Positions 1 through 5,288 of a DNA stretch of 64,000 nt are shown piece after piece (the first letter of the stretch is position 1; each line of letters begins with the position of its first letter). This DNA is from Oceanospirillaceae bacterium (GTDB taxonomy: Bacteria > Pseudomonadota > Gammaproteobacteria > Pseudomonadales > Litoribrevibacteraceae). The notes below the pieces were generated by a model that did no database searches, was not told the DNA's origin, and saw nothing but the letters and a program-made list of their open reading frames with translations. Location of the stretch: NCBI GenBank assembly GCA_015665455.1, contig JADFAD010000001.1:744001-808000 (forward strand). Direction: 5' to 3'. Both the position numbers and the translations under genes were made by a program.

Positions 1-1
1 T

Positions 2-295
2 TTGGGTAATGAGAAATTGTTCCAATTATGGGCAGTTGGTTTTGTACATAAGAAAAAGAAAGAGCTAGAACAGCTAAAGCCAGGGTTTAATGAGGCAGAC
101 GCTATAGAATTTATTAATAGCTTAAAAGCAAACGGTAACTCCGAGTTTGATAAAGACACGTTTATGACATCTTGGCTAACGGAAATGTTTGATATATGGT
201 CAAGGAAGCTAAGAAAGTGGGAGTTTACTATGCTAAAAATCGGAACAGTTTTGTGGGCTTTCTCAGATTTAATTAATAGGCCACTCGGATGGTAG
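2..295 (+). CDS. Hypothetical integron-cassette protein, 5' end cut by window
   Basis: An open frame runs from the first bases of the window to a TAG at 293-295. The visible TTG at base 2 is probably not the real start, so the gene is likely 5'-truncated by the window edge. The 97 visible residues are charged (a KKKKELEQLK stretch near the N terminus) and end in a tryptophan-rich tail. I do not recognise the family. An attC site begins within a few bases of the stop codon, which is the normal arrangement of a gene cassette and is the main reason to accept it as a gene. Confidence 0.5.
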   Translation: MGNEKLFQLWAVGFVHKKKKELEQLKPGFNEADAIEFINSLKANGNSEFDKDTFMTSWLTEMFDIWSRKLRKWEFTMLKIGTVLWAFSDLINRPLGW

Positions 296-380
296 CATGT
301 AACAAGAAAATGTTTAGGACAAATGCTGCTACGCTCCTTCGTCGCTCCGCAGTATTTGCCCAAAATTTAAGCGTTAGGGA
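296..380 (+). repeat. attC site of an integron cassette
   Basis: The site runs from GTAACAAG to the core GCGTTAGGG (371-379). Its inner arms GGaCAAATgCTGC and GCAGTATTTGCC pair with one unpaired A, the extrahelical base expected of attC hairpins. It separates two unrelated small genes in the same orientation. Confidence 0.75.
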
Positions 381-391
381 TAAATAAGAAA

Positions 392-736
392 ATGGAATCT
401 GATTTCAATCTCCATCAAATAAGCTTTAAAGCTATAGACAATTCTTCTGGTTTATCGAGCTCTGAAACTATTTTTACTTATGAGCAAAATGGCAGTTTGT
501 TAGTCGGTTCATATAAAGGTGGCGAAATCGAGTATGGAAATATCGTTGGTAAATTTATTCCGTCGAATACCATTGAACTCCTATTCCAATGTAAAACCAA
601 TGACAATCAGCTTCTTTCTGGTAGCTCTAAAGGTATAATTAAAAAAAACAGTAACGGTAAGCTTGGCATTTCATTTGAGTGGCAGTGGCTTAGTGGTAGT
701 AATGGTTCAGGTAATTCGTATCATGAACAAGTGTAG
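392..736 (+). CDS. Small cassette protein of the family often labelled n-acetylglutamate synthase
   Basis: A 114-residue protein with an alternating polar/hydrophobic pattern suggesting a small beta-sheet protein. Motifs include ETIFTYEQNG, YKGGEIEYG and a C-terminal EWQWLSG. This pattern matches a family of about 110 residues that databases often call 'n-acetylglutamate synthase'. That name is almost certainly misplaced, because no acetyltransferase fold or catalytic motif is visible, so the function should be treated as unknown. The gene sits between two attC sites in the array direction, and no strong Shine-Dalgarno precedes the ATG. Confidence 0.7.
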   Translation: MESDFNLHQISFKAIDNSSGLSSSETIFTYEQNGSLLVGSYKGGEIEYGNIVGKFIPSNTIELLFQCKTNDNQLLSGSSKGIIKKNSNGKLGISFEWQWLSGSNGSGNSYHEQV

Positions 737-757
737 TTCTGTGTACCAAATTAAGAA

Positions 758-843
758 CCCTAACAAGTTTAGCCTGCCTCGCCCCGGAAAAAGCCCCGGG
801 GCTGGACTCGCTGACGCTCGCCGCAGCTAAAGGCGTTAGGTGC
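758..843 (+). repeat. attC site of an integron cassette
   Basis: The left end is CCTAACAAGTTTAG and the right core is GGCGTTAGG (832-840). Between them lies a G+C-rich hairpin region (GCCCCGG/CCGGGGC) and the CGCTGACGCTCGCC stretch typical of longer attC sites. Confidence 0.8.
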
Positions 844-859
844 CTTGCAAAGAAAAACA

Positions 860-1162
860 ATGATTGAATTAACCAAAGAACAATATGACGAAACTTTCTT
901 TCCCTCTATGGTCAATGTATCGGAGACCGCTGAGGGAATCGTTGATCTTTGGTCTTACGCTGACCAGGTAATTGAATCTGATTACAATGATTGGCAAGAA
1001 TGGGATTGGAGAGTTGCCCACGTATATGAAACATCCAATGAATCTCATCAACATATTTATGTCCCAATACCAAAAGACAATACATACATGGTCGTAATTG
1101 TTGATAAGCCCAAGAAATTTATAATAGGTCACTACATTCTCGATTTACATCAACAATATTAA
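860..1162 (+). CDS. Hypothetical cassette protein
   Basis: An acidic, aromatic-rich protein of about 100 residues (motifs DYNDWQEWDW and HIYVPIPKDNTY). I do not recognise the family. I chose the ATG at 860 rather than the upstream TTG at 845, because the TTG lies almost against the attC core and the ATG gives a normal N terminus (MIELTKEQY). The upstream attC and a downstream attC-like fragment at 1179-1199 mark it as a cassette gene. No signal peptide or membrane segment is visible. Confidence 0.6.
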   Translation: MIELTKEQYDETFFPSMVNVSETAEGIVDLWSYADQVIESDYNDWQEWDWRVAHVYETSNESHQHIYVPIPKDNTYMVVIVDKPKKFIIGHYILDLHQQY

Positions 1163-1178
1163 GGTGATCAAGAGTGAA

Positions 1179-1199
1179 GCACCTAACCAGTTTAGGCAC
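1179..1199 (+). repeat. Partial attC (left half only)
   Basis: A CACCTAACCAGTTTAGGCAC-type stretch matches the left end of the other attC sites, but no GCGTTA core follows. The next gene starts only about 20 bases on. This looks like a cassette junction in which most of the attC has been deleted. Confidence 0.4.
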
Positions 1200-1217
1200 A
1201 CACAAACGGAAATAGTA

Positions 1218-1529
1218 ATGCGAGAGCTCGAAATCCCTTCAGAAGTTAAGAAAGATGAAAACGCCACGGAGATGGTTAGGTTTTGGCTAGCGAATAATGA
1301 GCCAAACGTATCTCTATTATTAGGTATGTGGGAAGATGCAGAAGATTCAGGCATTGATGAACTTACTGCATGGGGAAATGTTTTAAGTGACATTGCCCAG
1401 CACATAGCAAACGGCATGGAGCAAAGTCACGGCTGGAAGTACGAGCAAACGATGCACATCCTCATGGAAAAATTTATTCAATGCGCAAAAGATCGAGCTC
1501 CAGGGTTAGATGGTGAGTACACAGAGTAA
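1218..1529 (+). CDS. DUF5076-family protein
   Basis: The translation from the ATG at 1218 begins MRELEIPSEV and contains a WLANNEPNVSLLLGMW motif, then WGNVLSDIAQHIANGMEQ. This is the pattern I associate with DUF5076, small soluble proteins of unknown function. A longer reading from 1164 would begin inside the partial attC, so I prefer 1218. The protein is 103 residues with no membrane segment. A complete attC starts two bases after the stop codon, so this is a cassette gene. Confidence 0.65.
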   Translation: MRELEIPSEVKKDENATEMVRFWLANNEPNVSLLLGMWEDAEDSGIDELTAWGNVLSDIAQHIANGMEQSHGWKYEQTMHILMEKFIQCAKDRAPGLDGEYTE

Positions 1530-1530
1530 C

Positions 1531-1614
1531 GGCCTAACAAGGCCATCAATGACCGCCAGCAAGCTGGCTGGACCTTCGCTGCTACGCAGCTAGGCCCATG
1601 CTGTGGGCGTTATA
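1531..1614 (+). repeat. attC site of an integron cassette
   Basis: The left end is GGCCTAACAAGGCC and the right core is GGGCGTTATAT (1605-1614). The centre holds AGCAAGCTGGCTGG and GCTACGCAGCTAGG stretches able to pair. It lies immediately after the DUF5076 gene. Confidence 0.8.
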
Positions 1615-1618
1615 TTTT

Positions 1619-1906
1619 TTAATTGGTTCGTTTTATAGCTGTTTTATAAACATCGCCTCGTTCACGTTTGCCAACAGAAATCACCGTCACTGTAATTATC
1701 TCGTCGTTTACCTCATAAACTAAACGGTAGCCCGCTTGCCTTAGCTTTATCTTGTATAAGTCGTTTGCAGCTGAGAGTTTTGCGCTCGGTATTCTTGGGC
1801 CTTCTAAAACCTCGGTTAACTTCTTCTTAAATTGCTCTTTTACAGTCGCGCCAAGTTTATTCCATTCTTTGAGTGCCGACTTTTTGAATTCAAGCTCATA
1901 GGTCAT
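1619..1906 (-). CDS. RelE-family toxin
   Basis: A 95-residue RelE/StbE-type mRNA interferase; known members cleave mRNA at the ribosome. Visible hallmarks are the N-terminal ELEFKKSALKEWNKL helix, an LSAANDLYKIKLRQAGYRLVY core with the basic residues typical of the active face, and a C-terminal VGKRERGDVYKTA. Its start overlaps the end of the antitoxin gene (1896-1906), so the two are translated from one message. The pair reads against the array direction, as toxin-antitoxin cassettes often do when they carry their own promoter. Confidence 0.88.
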   Translation of the reverse strand: MTYELEFKKSALKEWNKLGATVKEQFKKKLTEVLEGPRIPSAKLSAANDLYKIKLRQAGYRLVYEVNDEIITVTVISVGKRERGDVYKTAIKRTN

Positions 1907-2144
1907 TTAAGTTAACCTTAACGCTTTTCTCATTTTTTCGTTGTTCTGCAAGAGCAATTAATTCAAGGTCCTCAACTCGGTCCATTAAGTGCTCATAAGC
2001 TTCTGCAGGCACGCAATAGAAAGCAGGTTCATTTCTATTAAGTACTGCAATAGGTTCTCCATCGGCACTTAAGGCAACTTTCATTGGGTTTGCTTTAAGC
2101 TCGCTAATACTTGCTGCTGCTTCAGTTAAAATCCGAGTTGTCAT
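1896..2144 (-). CDS. Phd/YefM (StbD-like) antitoxin
   Basis: An 82-residue antitoxin. The N-terminal part (ASISELKANPMKVA, then GEPIAVLNRNEPAFYCVPAEAYEHLM) is the Phd/YefM DNA-binding and dimerisation fold. The acidic, basic-residue-dotted C terminus (ALAEQRKNEKSVKVNLNDL) would wrap the RelE toxin. It precedes the toxin in the operon, and such antitoxins repress their own promoter. That promoter should lie in 2145-2200 on the minus strand. The family assignment is secure; the precise StbD versus YefM label is not. Confidence 0.85.
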   Translation of the reverse strand: MTTRILTEAAASISELKANPMKVALSADGEPIAVLNRNEPAFYCVPAEAYEHLMDRVEDLELIALAEQRKNEKSVKVNLNDL

Positions 2145-2199
2145 TATATCACCAGTACTTTAAAGTGGTCGTTAATTAGGTCTTATTGTAGGCCGTAAA

Positions 2200-2286
2200 A
2201 TATAACAAGGCAATCAAAGATCGCCCACAAAAAACACGAGGGCTGGGCCGTCGCTGCGCTCCGGCCCTTTATTGCGGCGTTAAATT
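2200..2286 (+). repeat. attC site of an integron cassette
   Basis: The left end is ATATAACAAGGCAATC and the right core is GGCGTTAAAT (2276-2285). The arms GGCTGGGCCG and CGGCCC surround TCGCTGCGCTC. It forms the boundary between the RelE and HigBA cassettes. Confidence 0.8.
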
Positions 2287-2336
2287 TCAAATATACAGGG
2301 TGGTGATATGAAACCTTTTGGGTTACACTCGGCTTT

Positions 2337-2615
2337 ATGATTAAAAGCTTCATCCATAAAGGTCTTCAAAAGTTTTACTCGTCAGGCAACACTTCTGGAA
2401 TCCAGAAGAAGCATGAGAAAAAGGTGCGCCTAATTCTCACTAATTTGGATCAAGCGGAAACCCCAGACGATATGGATTTGCCTGGTTTATTTATGCATCA
2501 ACTGAAAGGCGATAGAAAAGGTATTTGGTCAGTGCGTGTAAGTGGTAACTGGAGAGTTACTTATCGTTTTGTTGGTCGAGATGCTGAAATAGTAAACTAC
2601 GAGGATTATCACTAA
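2337..2615 (+). CDS. higB: HigB-type toxin
   Basis: A 92-residue RelE-superfamily toxin of the HigB group, whose members cleave ribosome-bound mRNA. The family pattern is clear: [14 protein letters not shown] at the N terminus, [31 protein letters not shown] in the core (basic and aromatic catalytic-face residues), and NYEDYH at the end. The toxin comes first and the antitoxin second, the inverted order typical of hig loci. The genes are coupled by an overlap at the stop (TAATG). A short upstream frame beginning at 2308 stops at the same place as this ATG and looks meaningless. Confidence 0.9.
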   Translation: MIKSFIHKGLQKFYSSGNTSGIQKKHEKKVRLILTNLDQAETPDDMDLPGLFMHQLKGDRKGIWSVRVSGNWRVTYRFVGRDAEIVNYEDYH

Positions 2616-2911
2616 TGGCTATGTTTAACCCAGCCCACCCTGGAGAGATTATCAAGGATCTAGTAATTGAGTCTTTAGGGTTAACTATTACTGATGTTGC
2701 AAGTCACCTGGGTGTAAGTCGTAAAACACTATCTAAGGTTTTAAATGCACGTGGCTCTGTTACACCTGAAATGGCAGTTCGTCTTGAGCTAGCTTTTGGT
2801 AAACCTTCTGCTGATCATTGGCTGCGTTTACAAAATGCATATGACCTTTGGCAAACAAGGCAGCAAAAAGAGTCGCTACATGTATCACCATACAACTTCC
2901 AAGCTGCATAA
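2615..2911 (+). CDS. higA: HigA-type antitoxin (XRE helix-turn-helix)
   Basis: A 98-residue antitoxin with the opening [17 protein letters not shown] found in HigA/VapI proteins, then an XRE-type helix-turn-helix ([24 protein letters not shown], residues about 25-48) and the [28 protein letters not shown] tail. It would bind HigB and repress the operon promoter. The start overlaps the higB stop codon, indicating translational coupling. An attC follows directly, so higBA is one cassette. Confidence 0.9.
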   Translation: MAMFNPAHPGEIIKDLVIESLGLTITDVASHLGVSRKTLSKVLNARGSVTPEMAVRLELAFGKPSADHWLRLQNAYDLWQTRQQKESLHVSPYNFQAA

Positions 2912-2915
2912 ATAA

Positions 2916-2976
2916 ATTTAACCAAGCGTTCAACCGTACTCGCCTTCGGCTCGCGCGGTTAACGCGGCGTTATGTC
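2916..2976 (+). repeat. Short attC site of an integron cassette
   Basis: The left end is TTTAACCAAGCGTTCAA and the right core is GGCGTTATGT (2967-2976). At about 60 bases it is the short attC class. The inner arms AACCG and CGGTT flank CTCGCCTTCGGCTCGCG. Confidence 0.8.
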
Positions 2977-2987
2977 AGAGAGAGTTT

Positions 2988-3359
2988 ATGAATCTTGAAT
3001 TTGAAGCAGAAGAAACCGATTATAATGAAGCTATAGATGGTGACATTGTTCAAGTACATTTCCAAGAATACCCTGATCCCGATATAGATTATGGTAAAAA
3101 GAATGCTCCTTTACCTCCTCCAATTAAAAGCTTAGGCTTTTCAGCAAACTATGAATTTGGAAGTGATATAGAGGTTTCATGGTGTGACGGAGAAGAAGAT
3201 TACGGTGGCTTGGCAATAAAAAATATTGATCTATCAATTAATAACATTTCTGTTCTGTTAGAAGATGATACCTTAATAAAAGTTAAATTCAGTACCGATA
3301 AAATAACTTATAAAAAAATCCACCACTTTTTGAGTAAGTTAAATCCTGAATTCAGATAA
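2988..3359 (+). CDS. Hypothetical cassette protein
   Basis: A strongly acidic 123-residue protein. Its first half is rich in Asp, Glu and Tyr, followed by a proline cluster (LPPPIK) and a C-terminal half with alternating hydrophobic residues that suggests beta strands. I do not recognise the family and see no signal peptide. The gene follows an attC, but its own attC is not directly after the stop codon. An IS30-type fragment has been inserted between the gene and the attC at 3737-3805. Confidence 0.6.
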   Translation: MNLEFEAEETDYNEAIDGDIVQVHFQEYPDPDIDYGKKNAPLPPPIKSLGFSANYEFGSDIEVSWCDGEEDYGGLAIKNIDLSINNISVLLEDDTLIKVKFSTDKITYKKIHHFLSKLNPEFR

Positions 3360-3374
3360 TAAGTGCAACACTCA

Positions 3375-3705
3375 TGATTGAATTGGTGAAAGGAGACTAA
3401 CTGCCTGTTGGTGGTATGCTTTAATCACCACAACAAAAGATAATCACCATGAGTTACAGGCAGCTAGTCGAAGGACAACGATACCAGATTCAGGCTTATT
3501 TATCCCAGAACCTAGGTTAGGTGATTGGGAAGCGGATACAGTATTAGGAAAACACGGTACAGGAGCTATCGTCACGCTTGCTGAACGAAAGAGTCGGTTG
3601 TACCTAATACGCCGGGTTGACAGTAAATCTTCGGACGATGTAACCGACGCAATCATTGATATGCTTACTCCACACAAGGAGTTAGTGAAGACAATAACGT
3701 TTGGC
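3375..3705 (+). mobile_element. IS30-family insertion sequence remnant
   Basis: Two transposase pieces are recognisable. An ATG at 3450 begins MSYRQLVEGQRYQIQAYL, the usual IS30 N terminus, and stops after about 22 codons. In another frame the catalytic region continues with RLGDWEADTVLGKHGTG (containing the first Asp of the DDE triad), then IVTLAERKSRLYLIRRV and ending near VKTITF. The helix-turn-helix part between them and everything after the first catalytic segment are missing, so it cannot transpose. The left end at about 3375-3425 resembles an IS terminus, but no right inverted repeat was found. Confidence 0.75.
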
Positions 3706-3736
3706 TTAGAGCTAGTGTTGCACTTCGGAGTTGAAT

Positions 3737-3805
3737 TCGCGAACAAGTTTAGGCAACGGACACGAAAGTCCTTCGGCTTTTCGGTCCGCTGCTAAAGGCG
3801 TTATG
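3737..3805 (+). repeat. attC site of an integron cassette
   Basis: The left end is GCGAACAAGTTTAGGC and the right core is GGCGTTATG (3797-3805). The inner hairpin GGACACGAAAGTCC is followed by GGCTTTTCGGTCC. It probably belongs to the cassette whose gene ends at 3359; the IS30 remnant lies between them. Confidence 0.78.
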
Positions 3806-4202
3806 TTTTTGAAATAGCTGAAATTAATCCGCAGTGTTCTACAAATGGCTTGAAATCTCTATCGGTAAAAAGAAGCGGCAATTTATTATCTATACAAAAA
3901 GTCGCAATAATCACATCCGCTGTTTTTCTTATCGTAACGCCTCGCTTCCTCAGCAATCGATAATAATCCGCACATTGCAATACCATCCTATGACCAAGCA
4001 TTTCATACTGGTCTAGCTTCCCAAGTACCAACTTGGTTTTATTGTACTCTTTGTCGCTCTTTATACCCTGTAATATCTCAAGCAAAATTAAGTCGCCTAA
4101 AGCAACATTTCCCTTCATTAATTGCTTATCCAATTCATCGGTAAAGGGGCTTACTACACCGTTAAAATAATCAATCCAAACACTTGTATCAGCAATAATC
4201 AC
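3801..4202 (-). CDS. vapC: VapC toxin (PIN-domain ribonuclease)
   Basis: A 133-residue PIN-domain protein. The acidic metal-binding residues are visible: the N-terminal IIADTSVWIDYF (first Asp), an ILLEILQGIKSDKEY segment carrying the conserved Glu, KTADVIIATFC with the third acidic residue, and LLFTDRDFKPF near the C terminus. Known VapC toxins cut initiator tRNA or rRNA using magnesium. It overlaps the antitoxin gene by four bases (4199-4202). Its last bases run into the attC core at 3801-3805, showing how tightly the cassette is packed. Confidence 0.9.
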   Translation of the reverse strand: MIIADTSVWIDYFNGVVSPFTDELDKQLMKGNVALGDLILLEILQGIKSDKEYNKTKLVLGKLDQYEMLGHRMVLQCADYYRLLRKRGVTIRKTADVIIATFCIDNKLPLLFTDRDFKPFVEHCGLISAISKT

Positions 4203-4393
4203 TTATCGCCTCGCATTTCGTTTAAATCGCCTTCCCAGTGTATTTTTCCTCGTAAACTACGTACAGCTTGTTGTTCATGTAGCTTAATTAACAGCTTTAA
4301 ACCTTCTTCAACAGCATCTTTCTTTGTATGTAAGCCACTTACCTTCAAAGCATTTGCCATTAGCTCATCATCAATTACAATGTTTGTTCTCAT
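4199..4393 (-). CDS. vapB: VapB antitoxin (ribbon-helix-helix)
   Basis: A 64-residue antitoxin beginning MRTNIVIDDELMANALKVSGLHTKKDAVEEGLK, the VapB/type II antitoxin ribbon-helix-helix fold. The C-terminal LRGKIHWEGDLNEMRGDK segment is the toxin-neutralising tail seen in VapB partners of this VapC group. The gene is upstream of vapC in the same operon. A TGTGTATATATAG stretch at 4402-4414 is a plausible promoter/operator region. Its orientation is against the array. Confidence 0.85.
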   Translation of the reverse strand: MRTNIVIDDELMANALKVSGLHTKKDAVEEGLKLLIKLHEQQAVRSLRGKIHWEGDLNEMRGDK

Positions 4394-4448
4394 AAAACAC
4401 CTATGTGTATATATAGTTAATTAAATACACATTAGCATAGTGAATAAC

Positions 4449-4466
4449 CATAACCAAGCGTTCAGT
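4449..4466 (+). repeat. Truncated attC (left half)
   Basis: ATAACCAAGCGTTCAG matches the left end of the attC at 2916 almost exactly, but no right half follows. The sequence passes instead into the IS1182-family remnant. This is the last attC trace of the contiguous array. Confidence 0.5.
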
Positions 4467-4588
4467 AAGGACTCCGTAATGCTGTCTCCTTTTTTGCAAA
4501 AACACGCAAAACAGTCGCCACTATTACTGCGTCTTTTATGTTGGCTTTGAGGCTGTAGAAACCCCCGTTTATCTCACTTGATTTGTTT

Positions 4589-4616
4589 AAATGGCTCATT
4601 TCTTTATGAGCCATTT
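4589..4616 (+). repeat. Perfect 11-bp hairpin just upstream of the IS1182 transposase start
   Basis: AAATGGCTCAT (4589-4599) and ATGAGCCATTT (4606-4616) are exact inverted repeats around a six-base loop. The transposase ATG is at 4618. A stem here would bury the translation-initiation region, a known way for insertion sequences to block expression from read-through transcripts. That role is inferred. Confidence 0.6.
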
Positions 4617-4617
4617 T

Positions 4618-5117
4618 ATGCCGAACTTTAAAACTTATAATTACAATCAAAACACAACGATTGTGATTAATTTCGAAGATCAAATACAACCCGGTACCTT
4701 TGAATTTGCACTTCAGCATTTAATCAGCCACCGATTAGATTTATCCATCTTCGATTCAGCCTTCCTTGTTATACCGTCCCGCACTTTACATCGATTGCGA
4801 GCTTCGTCAGTTCGCACCCTGAGCAGATTCAGTCGATCTTTGAACAGGTGTTGCTGGTGTGTGATCAAGAAAGATTATTAGGTAAGGAACTGGTGGCGAT
4901 TGATGGGTGTATAATGTCATCGAATGCTTCAGAGGAGTGGTCGGGTACTCTGAAAGAACTGACTGAAAAACATCAGAAGATTCGACGTCAGATCCAGCAC
5001 CAAATGAAAGTACATCAACAATTTGATCATCTTCAACATGATCAATTCGAACTGGTTACTCCTTCCTATGAAAAAGCTCCATACCCCTTAGTAAATAACT
5101 TAATTACCGCTGACTAG
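4618..5117 (+). pseudogene. IS1182-family transposase remnant
   Basis: The N terminus MPNFKTYNYNQ, INFEDQIQPGTFEFALQHLISH and LDLSIFDS matches the start of IS1182-type (DUF772) transposases. After 'FDS' the frame changes. The next recognisable segment begins at about 4773 (TVPHFTSIASFVSSHPEQ, then LLVCDQERLLGKELVAIDGC and EEWSGTLKELTEKHQKIRRQ) in a different frame, about 60 codons of the normal protein having been deleted. The reading stops at 5117, far short of the usual 450-500 residues, so the element is dead. A perfect hairpin lies directly before the start codon (4589-4616). Confidence 0.75.
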
Positions 5118-5288
5118 AACAGTTATTTAAACTGTGGCCATACATATTGGGGGTCAATTGAAGGCTCTTAATACCATTGAAAATGTTGCCACAGGCAGAC
5201 TGTGGAAATCCAAGGTTCGTTACCTCTGTACACCGTTAAGTGAACATACAAGTATCAACTGGGTTGGAAAAACGGGGTCGTAATTGTG
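5118..5288. other. Spacer after the IS1182 remnant, no gene seen
   Basis: This 171-base stretch joins the broken transposase to the lipoprotein gene. I see no convincing coding sequence, attC or terminator in it. It may hold the lipoprotein promoter, but no clear -35/-10 pair stands out. Confidence 0.4.
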
